64,000 nucleotides of DNA from Kribbella sp. VKM Ac-2568 (GTDB lineage Bacteria; Actinomycetota; Actinomycetes; Propionibacteriales; Kribbellaceae): NCBI RefSeq assembly GCF_004345365.1, contig NZ_SLVF01000009.1:248001-312000 (forward strand), given 5' to 3'. Below the pieces are notes generated by a model that was not told where the DNA came from, ran no database searches, and saw only the letters and a program-made list of their open reading frames with translations. The translations under genes and the position numbers were made by a program. Positions 6,822 through 15,253 of this stretch are shown piece by piece (the first letter of the stretch is position 1; every line of letters begins with the position of its first letter).

Positions 6822-9176
6822 CTAACGGAGCACGATCTTGCGCAACTTCTCGCCGTTCAGGGCCGCTGTCACGCCTTCGGCATCGCCGCGGACGACAGCG
6901 ACCACCTCCGGATCGCCGAACAGTGGCTGCAGCTCGGCCGGTACTCCGTCGGCGGGGCTGCGGCTGCCGATCTCGTCGATCCGCTCCGGGTAGCGCGCCA
7001 GGTAGGAACCCAAGCGCGGCCATCGGAGCGTCAGGATCGTCCAGAGTGCGGTTTCCTGCTCCCGGTCGTGGTCGTCCTTCAGGTTGAAGCCTTGCAGTGT
7101 CTCGATGCCGCGGGCGATGCCGTACGCGTTGACGAGGCGTTTCATCGTGCGTGGGTTGGGGTCTCGCCCGAGCAGGGGACGGAACGGCTCCAGAGTGTGA
7201 GTGTTCCGGACCTGGGCGCGCTCCGTCACCATCTCGACCGCGACGATCTCCAACCTGGCCTGGATCTCGGCCGCCGTACTACCCGGGTTGTCCGCGACCC
7301 GGCGGCGCGCCTCCTGGCTGTGCTGACCGCCCAGCTCTTCCTTGGCCACGGTCCGGGCCGTTTCCAGTTCCTTCTCACCGGGAACGCTGGGCGATCGGAG
7401 GATCCGGCCCCAATAGGCCTCGATCTGCGCCTCCGCCTGCGGGAGTCCGGTCGAGATCTGGAACGTTTTCTCCAGGAACAGGTATCCGACCGGCCGGCCG
7501 GGCTCCGCGGCCACGCTGACGAATTCCGTGTACTCCGCGGCGTAGCTGTCGGCCAGCCAGTCCCGATCGGCCGCGATCACATAGGTCACCGGCACATCGC
7601 GGAAGAGCGTCTGGATCCCCTCCAGCAGCTCGACAACGTACGGGCCTTTGCAGCGATCCAGGTCGTCGATCATCACGACGACGTCGTACTGGATCCAGGC
7701 GGCCAGGTCGGCCAGGTGCTCCTGGACGAGCCGCATCGGGTCGCTCGTGTTCGCGATGAATCGTCTGGCTCCGCGGGCGGACGTCGCGAAGATCCAGCGG
7801 CCCGCACCGTGCAAGAGTCCCCAGACAGTGAGGACGGGAGTGACGAGAGCGGCGATGGTCACCACGAAGCCGGTCGCCGTACCCATCGAGAACAGGTCCT
7901 CGCCACGCACTGCGTCCAGCCAGCCGGTCCGCCAGATCACCACCGCGATCGCGGCGACCAGCAGCAGAGCGAGGTAGCCCGGCCAGCCTCCCTTGATCCG
8001 CCAGAACCATTCACGCAGCCGGAGATAGATGGCGCGCCGACGGTCGAACTGCCGGAGATCGCGAACGGCTCCGGAGTACAGCGCAGTCATCAGCCACCAC
8101 CACGGCGGTTCGATGCGCTGATGGCGCCAGGCGTTGAAGTCGACGACGACGCACCGCTTCGCCCCGTCTTCGGTACTGCGGAGCTCGGCGGCCAGGAAGT
8201 TGAGCAAAGAGGTCTTACCGGCCCCCCAAGGTGCGTGCAGGTGAAGGAGGAAGGCGCCGCCACGGCTGGTCCGGCGGCCGTCCACGGCACTCGCGTTGCG
8301 AGCTTCCTCGGTGCGTGCGTCCCGGATCCGCCGCGCCAGCACTCGGGCGAATCCCTTGCGGCCGAGTTCGTCCACCAGCGCAGGACTGTCGGTGTGGGTC
8401 GGCACACCCTCGGCCCGGTTCTGCGGACCCCGCGGTGGAGAGGTGGGGGGAACATGCGGCTGGGTCGCGCTGCTCGTGCTGTCGGGGATCGTGCTGCTCG
8501 TGCTGTCGCGGGCCGTGCTGGAGGAGGTGCTGCTGGGGGTCGTGCTTTTGGAGGTCGTGCTCTTGGGGACGGGGCCGGCGGTAGTCGGCGTACCGGCTCG
8601 TGAGGATCTGCTGCCAGCCGGCTTGGCCGACTGTTGGGGTGCCGTGGAGAGATCGGTGGCCTCGAGGCCCGGGATCTGCCCCATAGTCGCCGAGAGTTGG
8701 GCGAACAGTTTTTCGTTGAGGACGCAGATCCGGGCCGGGCCGTCCGGTTGGTGCGTTCTGAACCCGGCGACGATCGCCGCGAGCGAGCGGTCCGGCTCCA
8801 GTCCACCGGCTCCGGTGCCGAGCAGCGGAAAGGCAGTCACGCCACCGGCTCCTGCGGCGATCCTGCCGATCTCCACAGCCGCAGCCTCGACCACCGCCGC
8901 GGTCGTGTCCAGGTCGCTCGGCACCACCGCCGCCAGCAGGTAGACCGGTCCGGTCTTCCGGCCGGCCCTTGTCTCGACCCGCATCACGTCACCCGGCGCG
9001 TAGCCCCCACTGGTGGGAATCCGAACTCCGACGCTGTCGAGGCGCGTCTGGATATCTGGGGCGATGCTTCCGGTCGTGCTGCACGGGATGACCAGAATGT
9101 CCGCGCCTACCTCAAAGAGATCGGCCAGCACGATCTCGATCGCTCCCACGACCGTCGTAGCTTTCAGCGCGGCCAT
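6822..9176 (-). CDS. Macro domain - KAP P-loop NTPase fusion, membrane-inserted
   Basis: Residues about 10-165 form a macro-like domain, with the core strand ILVIPCSTT and the GTGAGG phosphate loop at 120-125. The usual NAAN-type asparagine is not obvious, so the ligand may differ from ADP-ribose. Residues 170-260 are a Ser/Thr/Pro-rich linker. From about 265 a KAP NTPase begins: Walker A APWGAGKTS (315-323), the KAP motif FNAWRHQ (347-353), two membrane segments (about 400-417 and 436-456) inserted before Walker B, and VMIDDLDRCKG (501-511) with a sensor-like VIAADRDW. KAP ATPases are STAND-related NTPases often held at the membrane by such an insert. Macro domains bind ADP-ribose, O-acetyl-ADP-ribose or related nucleotides. 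Together they suggest a nucleotide-triggered membrane effector, probably for phage defence; that role is inferred. The ATG is the first start in a closed frame. Confidence 0.75.
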   Translation of the reverse strand: MAALKATTVVGAIEIVLADLFEVGADILVIPCSTTGSIAPDIQTRLDSVGVRIPTSGGYAPGDVMRVETRAGRKTGPVYLLAAVVPSDLDTTAAVVEAAAVEIGRIAAGAGGVTAFPLLGTGAGGLEPDRSLAAIVAGFRTHQPDGPARICVLNEKLFAQLSATMGQIPGLEATDLSTAPQQSAKPAGSRSSRAGTPTTAGPVPKSTTSKSTTPSSTSSSTARDSTSSTIPDSTSSATQPHVPPTSPPRGPQNRAEGVPTHTDSPALVDELGRKGFARVLARRIRDARTEEARNASAVDGRRTSRGGAFLLHLHAPWGAGKTSLLNFLAAELRSTEDGAKRCVVVDFNAWRHQRIEPPWWWLMTALYSGAVRDLRQFDRRRAIYLRLREWFWRIKGGWPGYLALLLVAAIAVVIWRTGWLDAVRGEDLFSMGTATGFVVTIAALVTPVLTVWGLLHGAGRWIFATSARGARRFIANTSDPMRLVQEHLADLAAWIQYDVVVMIDDLDRCKGPYVVELLEGIQTLFRDVPVTYVIAADRDWLADSYAAEYTEFVSVAAEPGRPVGYLFLEKTFQISTGLPQAEAQIEAYWGRILRSPSVPGEKELETARTVAKEELGGQHSQEARRRVADNPGSTAAEIQARLEIVAVEMVTERAQVRNTHTLEPFRPLLGRDPNPRTMKRLVNAYGIARGIETLQGFNLKDDHDREQETALWTILTLRWPRLGSYLARYPERIDEIGSRSPADGVPAELQPLFGDPEVVAVVRGDAEGVTAALNGEKLRKIVLR

Positions 9177-9276
9177 GGCGAAGCCCCCTCGTCAGCCGAT
9201 CAGCATGCCTGCCAGCACAGTAGTGGCGCCGAGCAGTCACGGACAGTGCCCCCGAACTCGGAGCGGACGCGTTGGA

Positions 9277-9319
9277 TCAGGTGAGGTGGGTGAGGAGGAG
9301 GGGGCTGGTGCGGTCGGGG
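9277..9319 (-). repeat. Right copy of 43-bp direct repeat, inside hydrolase 3' end
   Basis: It is identical to 6773-6815 over 43 bases, with divergence immediately on both sides. It encodes the last 13 residues (PDRTSPLLLTHLT) and the stop codon of the hydrolase gene. Confidence 0.85.
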
Positions 9320-10035
9320 TGGGAGTAGGTGACCAGGTGGGCGGCGTGGTCGAGGACTTCCAGGTGGGCGCAGGGGATCTGGGCGGCCAGCGGGATGACG
9401 GTTTCCGGTGGGATGGACGTGTCGGAGTCCGCAGTGGCGAGCAGGACGGGCGCGGTGATGTCGGCCAGCTTGTCGCGGAGATCCATCGAACCGAGCGCCT
9501 CGCAGCAGGCCGCATAACCCTCGTCCGAGGTGTTCAGCAGTTGCTGGCGGATCGTCTCCACCTCGGCGGGGTGGGCTTCGACGTACTCCGGGAGGAACCA
9601 GCGGGCCAGGGTGGGCTCGACGATCGCCTGGGTACCCTCAGCGCGGACCTGGGCGGCGCGATCAATCCACATCTGCTGCCCTCCTGCCGGGTATGCCGGC
9701 GGGCAGAACAGTGCGAACCGGTGGAACCGATCCGGGGCGTTCTCCGCGAGCCACAGCCCGACCGCCCCACCCAGCGAGATCCCGACGTACGACGCCTTCT
9801 CCACGAGCAGCTCGTTCAGCAGGTCGACGACGTCTCCGCCGAGGTCCTCGATCGAGTAGGGCCCGGGCGGCGCCTCGGATTCACCATGGCCGCGGTGATC
9901 GAACGCAACAACCCGGAATCGCTCCGCCAGCACGTCCAGCTGCGGAGCCCACATCGCGTGCGTCGTCCCGAGCGACGAGCCGAGCAGAACCACGGGCGCG
10001 TCCTCGGGACCGGTGATCTCGTGATGGAGTCGCAT
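9277..10035 (-). CDS. Alpha/beta hydrolase, PcaD (3-oxoadipate enol-lactonase)-like
   Basis: The 252-residue protein has the alpha/beta hydrolase fold: an LGSSLGTT oxyanion region, the nucleophile elbow GISLGG with Ser87, an acid in TADSDTSIPP (Asp205) and His233 in LDHAAHL. The FDHRGHGES motif is typical of PcaD-like lactonases and non-haem haloperoxidase relatives. No other protocatechuate-pathway genes lie nearby, so the substrate is open. Its 3' end serves as one copy of the 43-bp repeat, and the reading frame is complete despite the neighbouring insertion. Confidence 0.8.
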   Translation of the reverse strand: MRLHHEITGPEDAPVVLLGSSLGTTHAMWAPQLDVLAERFRVVAFDHRGHGESEAPPGPYSIEDLGGDVVDLLNELLVEKASYVGISLGGAVGLWLAENAPDRFHRFALFCPPAYPAGGQQMWIDRAAQVRAEGTQAIVEPTLARWFLPEYVEAHPAEVETIRQQLLNTSDEGYAACCEALGSMDLRDKLADITAPVLLATADSDTSIPPETVIPLAAQIPCAHLEVLDHAAHLVTYSHPDRTSPLLLTHLT

Positions 10036-10123
10036 GAGCCCACCCTACGGAGATCTGAGTGGTTCAGGGCGACCATCTGAGGAGCAACGCCACTCAGGCC
10101 GCCGCCACCCATCGACGTGACTG

Positions 10124-13100
10124 TCATCCGTCGAGACCGCCGACCCGCTCGGCATAGGCGGCGGCCTCGACCCGATTCGCCGTACCGGTCTTCTTCAGGA
10201 TGCTGGAGACGTGAACGCTGACGGTCTTGGCGCTGATGACGAGTTCTCTGGCGATCTCCCCGTTCGACCTGCCAGCCACGAGGAAGCCCAGGATCTCCCG
10301 CTCCCGCGAGGTCAGGAAGCCCAGTACTTCGGACTGCTCGTCCGTCACAGCGGCCGGTTCTCGGAGGGAGACCCGGGCCTGGCGAGCCAGCGCCTCGGCG
10401 CGTTCCCGCAAGCGCGCTGCTCCCAGCCGCACAGCCTGGTGATGTGCCTGGCGTAGCTGCTCGCCGACGTCGGATCGCCGTACTCCGGCCGCCAGCGCCC
10501 CGGCCACCAGCCGCAGGCGGGCGACGGCCTCCTCCCATGGTGCGCCCGCGTGCTCAGCCGCCTCGACGACTTCCGCCCAGCAGGTGATCTGGTCCGGGTC
10601 ACCACGACAGCGCGCCGACTCGGCCGCGAACATGGCTTTCCACATCGCCTGCTCATTGGTCCGCACCGCAACGAACGGTTCGTAGGGCAACGCCGAGAGA
10701 AGACCCGCAACCGGCACGTCTCCTCGCGCATCGACCGCGCAACTTCGGGCACCTCCCGCGTCTCGCGCTGCCTGGGCGACCTCGGCAGCCGCGGCCGCGA
10801 ATACCACCAGTAACTCACCGCCAACATCTTCCAGATCGTCTGCCGGCACAGGCAATCGAGGCCGGAGCCAGTCGACTGCCATGGCCGCCTGACCTTCTGC
10901 CAGCAGCACCTCTGCAACCACTAGCGAGAAGAGGTTCCGCATTCCGTCGAAGTCCGCGGAAGTCAGCTCCAGCGCCCGGTCCAGGTGTTGGCGGGCCTCG
11001 TCGAGCTGACCCCGCCGCGCTGCAAGTCTGGCGGCGGTCAACCGGACAGCCGAGCCGGCGTACTCCACCGGCCGGGCGGCCAGCCCGGCACGAAGCACCT
11101 CTGCGCTCTCGGCCCATCGACCCAGATGGATCAGTCCCTCGGCGTACACTGCGCCGAAGTAATAGGCACCCCGCGCGCCCATTGTGTGCATCTCGTCCGA
11201 CAGGCGTCGGGCGAGTTCGGTCGCCTCTGCTCGCCGTCCGAGCCTGTTCAGACGCCAGACCCTGTAGAGGGCGGGCTCGAAAATGAGATCGACAGAGCCC
11301 AACGACCGGCCCAGCTCCTCGGCCTCCTGGGCGTCGGTCAGCACATTCGACTCCACCTCATGCTGATGTGCGCAGGCCCGCGCGGACAGCGCTACACACT
11401 GTGCCAAAGGTGATCCCGACCGCCGGGCGATCTGGACCGCCTCCTCGGCGTGTGCGATCGCCTCGCGATGCAGGGACTCCCAGTGCTCGGCGAAGGCGAG
11501 CGCCGCGAAGCAATGGGCGCGTTCGTCGCTGTCCGGATAGGGCTTGGTCAGCTCCTCCGCCTCGAGCAGGGTCGCGATCACCGCCTTGCCTGGATCTGCG
11601 GAACGCCAAGCCATCGCGGCCCTGGTCAGAATCAACTCCGCGGTCTGCAAGGGCGCCTCACTGCGGTCCATCATTCCCAGGGCCTGGTCGGCCAGCGGTA
11701 TGGCGGTGTCCATCCGGCCGGTGACGCCGCTCAGGCCGGCTGTACGGACGAGTAGGTCAAGGTGGTCCTGCGGCGTGCCACGGAGCGCCGGTGATACCTG
11801 ATCCCAGAGCGCACAGGCGTTCTCCAGATGAAGAGCCGTCTCGGCCGGCGCAGGCAAGCGTTCTGCATGCTCGACAGCGGCCATCGTCCAGCGGAACGCC
11901 TCGTCGAACCTGCCGGCCCGGCGACAGTGGATGGCAAGAGCAGCCGCTCCTGTGCTGGTGACCTCCGCGGCGAGCACGTCCGCATACGCGGCGGCGAGAC
12001 GAACCACCTGATCGGGCAACAGGTCGCCGTACAGAACCTCTGCCAGCAGAGGATGGCGAAACCAGAGCTGGTGACGATCCTCCATCTGGATGACGCCGTG
12101 GTCTCTGGCCTCGCTCACCAAGTCGGCAACAGCGGCGGGAACGATCCCGTCATGTTGGGCAACGGCGACCAACGCGCGCAGTTCGGTTGGTTGACCCGCA
12201 GCTGCCAGGACTCGGGTCAACTGCCGTGCCGGAGCTGACAGGCTGTGCCAACTGGCGAGCAAGGCGTCCCGCAGCGCGATCGGAGTACTGCGTGGGAGCT
12301 CTCGCTCCACTCCCGAGAGGCCGACGGCCAGCAGTTGCGTGAGATATGGGTTTCCCTGCGAGCGCTCGTGGAGTTGTGCGGCCAGGGCGACGTCGGGTGG
12401 GCGGCCGAACAGCGCGTGCAACTGGGCCTCGGTGCCTTCCGGTGTCAGCCGTTGGAGGCGAATCTCCCGGAAGTGCGGTAGGCGGTGGAGGTCCGCCAGC
12501 CACCCGTGCAGTGGGTGTCCGTCGGCCCGATCTTCGTCGCGGCACGTGGCCAGGACGGTCAGGTACGGATCACTGGCGATGAGGTAGGCCAGGACATCGA
12601 GCGAGGACTGGTCGGCCCACTGCAGGTCGTCGACCACGAGGATGATCGGTTCCCGGCCGGCGAGTCTGCGAAGTACGAGGTCGATCAGCGGCACCAAGCG
12701 TGCCGGCTCGGGAGTCGGTTCATCGGGCGCTTCTGTCGATTGGCTCGCCCGCGAGTTCGCCCTTGCCGATGCTGCCGGTGGAGCAGCGCGGCGGGACTGC
12801 GGTGTGATTGTGGGCAGGATGCTGCCCAGCTCATCCGCACCTGCCAGGACTTCGGCGCGGCCTGCAACGTCTAGCCGTGAGAGACCGGATTGCAGCGCAG
12901 CGGCAACGACGGCGTACGGGATGCTTGCTGCGGCGAAGTGCACGCAGCTGCCCCAAAGTACGGAGGTGCCCTCGTCGCTGCAGGCTGTACGGATTAGCTG
13001 GGTCTTACCGATACCTGCCTCACCCTGCACCACCACGGCGCACGGGATGCCGCTCGCCGACGCAGTTACGACATCGGCGAGCAATTGGAGCTCGTCGGTT

Positions 13101-13138
13101 CGGCCCACCGGTCGGAGGCCCGGTTGGGGCCCACCCAT
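10124..13138 (-). CDS. LuxR-family LAL (MalT-like) transcriptional regulator
   Basis: This is a large ATP-binding LuxR regulator of about 1004 residues. The N-terminus carries an AAA-type ATPase with Walker A GEAGIGKTQ and Walker B ILVVDDLQWAD. A long helical, TPR-like middle follows. The C-terminal 65 residues are a LuxR helix-turn-helix (LTSREREILGFLVAGRSNGEIARELVISAKTV is the recognition region). Such proteins activate target genes on binding an inducer and ATP. The frame is open upstream to 13441, but that part overlaps the divergent asparaginase gene. The ATG at 13138 (or GTG at 13144), just before GPQPGLRPVGRTDEL, is the reasonable start. Confidence 0.85.
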   Translation of the reverse strand: MGGPQPGLRPVGRTDELQLLADVVTASASGIPCAVVVQGEAGIGKTQLIRTACSDEGTSVLWGSCVHFAAASIPYAVVAAALQSGLSRLDVAGRAEVLAGADELGSILPTITPQSRRAAPPAASARANSRASQSTEAPDEPTPEPARLVPLIDLVLRRLAGREPIILVVDDLQWADQSSLDVLAYLIASDPYLTVLATCRDEDRADGHPLHGWLADLHRLPHFREIRLQRLTPEGTEAQLHALFGRPPDVALAAQLHERSQGNPYLTQLLAVGLSGVERELPRSTPIALRDALLASWHSLSAPARQLTRVLAAAGQPTELRALVAVAQHDGIVPAAVADLVSEARDHGVIQMEDRHQLWFRHPLLAEVLYGDLLPDQVVRLAAAYADVLAAEVTSTGAAALAIHCRRAGRFDEAFRWTMAAVEHAERLPAPAETALHLENACALWDQVSPALRGTPQDHLDLLVRTAGLSGVTGRMDTAIPLADQALGMMDRSEAPLQTAELILTRAAMAWRSADPGKAVIATLLEAEELTKPYPDSDERAHCFAALAFAEHWESLHREAIAHAEEAVQIARRSGSPLAQCVALSARACAHQHEVESNVLTDAQEAEELGRSLGSVDLIFEPALYRVWRLNRLGRRAEATELARRLSDEMHTMGARGAYYFGAVYAEGLIHLGRWAESAEVLRAGLAARPVEYAGSAVRLTAARLAARRGQLDEARQHLDRALELTSADFDGMRNLFSLVVAEVLLAEGQAAMAVDWLRPRLPVPADDLEDVGGELLVVFAAAAAEVAQAARDAGGARSCAVDARGDVPVAGLLSALPYEPFVAVRTNEQAMWKAMFAAESARCRGDPDQITCWAEVVEAAEHAGAPWEEAVARLRLVAGALAAGVRRSDVGEQLRQAHHQAVRLGAARLRERAEALARQARVSLREPAAVTDEQSEVLGFLTSREREILGFLVAGRSNGEIARELVISAKTVSVHVSSILKKTGTANRVEAAAYAERVGGLDG

Positions 13139-13244
13139 CCCCACATCGTCATTCTGTCCCCGCCATCCTCTTGCCGCCAGCGATTTGACGGGCTGGGGTG
13201 AGTCCGGTTGATAGCCTGCGGCGGCGGCTGAGTTAGGAGTGGTT

Positions 13245-14210
13245 GTGGTTGTGGGTGTGCCGGGGATGGACCGGGTTGTGGAGTTGGCGGCGGTTGTGCG
13301 GAGTGGGTTTGTGGAGAGCCGGCACTTCGGGGTGGCGGTGGCGGTGGATCCGGGCGGTGACGTGGTGTTCGCGGCCGGGGATGTTGAGGCGGTGCTGTTG
13401 CCGCGGTCGACTGCTAAGCCCTTGCAGGCCGTCGGGTGCATCGTCTCAGGTGCTGAGCTCAGTGATGAGGAGACGGCGATCGCGGCAGGGAGTCACACCG
13501 GCGAGGATCGGCACGTTGCCCTGGTCGACGGGATGTTGAAGGCTGCGGGGCTTGACCGCGAGGCATTGGGGTGTCCGCCGGATCGGGCTCAGGACGAGCC
13601 CACCCTGTTCCGGTTGATTGCCGAGGGCATCGGGCCGGAGACGGTACGGATGAACTGCTCGGGCAAGCATGCCGCGATGCTGAAGGCGATGGTTGCCCAC
13701 GGCGACGACCCGAAGGACTACCTCGACCCACAGTCTCCCGTGCAGCGAGTGATCGCGGCTGAGATCGAGCGGTTGACCGACTCGTCCACAGGCATCGTGA
13801 CGGTCGACGGCTGCGGCGCTCCCCTGCTGGGGATGCCGTTGCGTGGGTTGGCGCTCGCCTTCAGCCGTCTCGCCACAGCAGACGCCGGTACTGCGGACAG
13901 CCGCGTGGCTGAGGCGATGCGCAGGTACCCGGAACTCGTGGGCGGCAAGGGACACCAGAACAGCGAGGTGATGCGCCTACTGCCCGGCGTGATCGCGAAG
14001 GGCGGCGCCGAAGGGGTGATCGGGATGGCGACCCCCGACGGTCACGCCGTCGCCGTCAAGGTCATCGACGGCAACCCACGAGCCACCACCGCCCTCGGCC
14101 TCACCCTGCTCGAGAAGTGCGGGTACGACGTGTCGGGCGCGGACGATCTCCGGGCCCTGCCAGTCCTCGGCGGCGGCAAGCCGGTCGGCCACATCACCCT
14201 CACGATCTAG
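13245..14210 (+). CDS. L-asparaginase II family protein
   Basis: This belongs to the Asparaginase_II family (PF06089), with the conserved stretches RSTAKPLQA, AAGSHTGEDRH, RMNCSGKHAAML and VDGCGAPLLGMPL. Full family length is about 320 residues. The predicted reaction is hydrolysis of L-asparagine to aspartate and ammonia in the cytoplasm. An AGGAG site at 13234-13238 places the start at the GTG at 13245; GTG codons at 13239 and 13251 in the same frame are alternatives. It is divergent from the LAL regulator with about 100 bases between, so that regulator may control it, although LAL regulators often act elsewhere. Confidence 0.8.
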   Translation: MVVGVPGMDRVVELAAVVRSGFVESRHFGVAVAVDPGGDVVFAAGDVEAVLLPRSTAKPLQAVGCIVSGAELSDEETAIAAGSHTGEDRHVALVDGMLKAAGLDREALGCPPDRAQDEPTLFRLIAEGIGPETVRMNCSGKHAAMLKAMVAHGDDPKDYLDPQSPVQRVIAAEIERLTDSSTGIVTVDGCGAPLLGMPLRGLALAFSRLATADAGTADSRVAEAMRRYPELVGGKGHQNSEVMRLLPGVIAKGGAEGVIGMATPDGHAVAVKVIDGNPRATTALGLTLLEKCGYDVSGADDLRALPVLGGGKPVGHITLTI

Positions 14211-14308
14211 CCCGGCCGGTCCCCAAGGTCCGCGACCGATCCCCGGCCTCGGCTGACGGGTTGTTCGTTGACTGCCGGCTTACAAGGTGCCAGCGGGCGA
14301 ACGACGCG

Positions 14309-14719
14309 CTAGCGGTAGAGGGCGAGGGCTCCGGTCAGGGAGTCGACGGCAGGGCGGGGGCCGTAGATGGCCAGGCCGGTGTACTCGAGGTCTTCCTCCT
14401 TGGTGCCACTCATCGTCGCGAGGTACTGCTCGTACGTCCGCGAGGTCCGAGCCACCTGGTTGATGTCGTGCACTGCGACCCCATCCCGCGCGGCCGCCGC
14501 CTCTCGCAGTACCCGCAACCGCCCGGCATCAGCTTTCAAGACCGGGATCGGATGCACGCAGATCCCCGGATGATCCCCGCCCGAGCCGTCCCTCGAGTCT
14601 TCGCCGACCAGGTCCGTGACGTGCGAGCCCAGCCCGACCCCGAGCAGAGCAGCCGCGTTCAACGCCACCCCCACGGGCGCGTCCGCATCAATTACCACCA
14701 CCAGCTTGTTCGCCAACAT
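14309..14719 (-). CDS. DUF2000 family protein
   Basis: The 136-residue protein opens with NKLVVVIDADAPVGVALNAAALLGVGLG, the start typical of DUF2000. It also has the later DINQVARTSRTYEQYLATM helix and the LEYTGLAIYGPR strand. The fold of the family resembles peptidyl-tRNA hydrolase 2, but no activity is established. It is divergent from an AsnC/Lrp regulator, a recurrent pairing that suggests regulation by it. The ATG is preceded by a TANNNT hexamer and lacks a ribosome site. Confidence 0.75.
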   Translation of the reverse strand: MLANKLVVVIDADAPVGVALNAAALLGVGLGSHVTDLVGEDSRDGSGGDHPGICVHPIPVLKADAGRLRVLREAAAARDGVAVHDINQVARTSRTYEQYLATMSGTKEEDLEYTGLAIYGPRPAVDSLTGALALYR

Positions 14720-14725
14720 GTCGCA

Positions 14726-14731
14726 AAGTTA
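14726..14731 (-). promoter_or_regulatory. -10 hexamer of leaderless promoter for DUF2000 gene
   Basis: On the minus strand TAACTT ends six bases before the ATG at 14719. It lies in the 78-base gap shared with the divergent AsnC gene, where an AsnC/Lrp operator would be expected. Confidence 0.5.
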
Positions 14732-14797
14732 GCCGCCTGCACGCTGATCCATCCTGCTCACCGAACGATGTTCGGCCGATCTGCGAAACTGATCGCC

Positions 14798-15253
14798 ATG
14801 GACGAACTTGATACGGCGCTCCTGCGGATGCTGCAGAACGATGCCCGCCGCACCAACCGCGACATGGCCGCCGAACTGGGGATCGCGCCGTCGACCTGTC
14901 TGGAGCGGATCCGCGGCCTGAAGGACCGTGGCGTGATCACCGGGTACCACGCCGAGGTCGACCTGCAGGCGATCGAGCGGTCCACCCAGGCGATCATCTC
15001 GATCAAGCTCCGCCCGCAGGCGATGGCCGTCGCGACCGCCTTCCAGGACTACGTGAACAAGCTGCCCCAGACACTCGAACTCTTCATGGTCTCCGGCGCC
15101 TCCGACTTCCTCGCCCACGTCGCCGTCAAGGACACCCAGGCCCTCCGAGACCTGGTCCTCGACCTGGCCAAACGCCAGGAAATCGGCGACATCCGCAGCT
15201 CAGTAGTCTTCGAACACCACCGCCGAACCACCGTCATGCCCCTCGAACGCTGA
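14798..15253 (+). CDS. Lrp/AsnC family transcriptional regulator
   Basis: The 151-residue protein has an N-terminal winged helix-turn-helix (MDELDTALLRMLQNDARRT, then MAAELGIAPSTCLERIRGL) and a C-terminal ligand-binding RAM/AsnC domain (FMVSGASDFLAHVAVKD). Proteins of this family bind amino acids and assemble as octamers on DNA. It is divergent from the DUF2000 gene, its likely target. The ATG at 14798 is chosen because the conserved MDELD start lies there; upstream in-frame sequence runs antisense through DUF2000. Its 3' end overlaps the convergent sigma-factor gene by 54 bases. Confidence 0.85.
   Translation: MDELDTALLRMLQNDARRTNRDMAAELGIAPSTCLERIRGLKDRGVITGYHAEVDLQAIERSTQAIISIKLRPQAMAVATAFQDYVNKLPQTLELFMVSGASDFLAHVAVKDTQALRDLVLDLAKRQEIGDIRSSVVFEHHRRTTVMPLER

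Larger units (their letters stand above)
6773..9319. mobile_element. Candidate single-gene genomic island carrying macro-KAP NTPase
   Basis: Two perfect 43-bp direct repeats (6773-6815 and 9277-9319) bracket a segment holding one gene. The right repeat is the natural 3' end of the alpha/beta hydrolase gene (its last 13 codons and stop). The left repeat is a displaced copy of that end with no gene attached. This is the pattern left by site-specific insertion into a gene's 3' end with the end restored. No recombinase lies inside, so the segment would need one in trans, or the repeat arose by another duplication route. Confidence 0.5.

Noticed and set aside
8470..8590. Repetitive GTGCT-rich stretch, considered as a minisatellite or regulatory array
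   Set aside because: It is the coding sequence of the Ser/Thr-rich linker between the macro and KAP domains; units are irregular.
6777..8603. 608-codon plus-strand frame inside the KAP island
   Set aside because: It is antisense to the KAP domain, which carries all the Walker and membrane motifs.
13139..13441. N-terminal extension of the LAL regulator
   Set aside because: It runs antisense through the asparaginase start, is Thr/Ala/Pro-rich without a domain, and a good start lies just before the ATPase domain.
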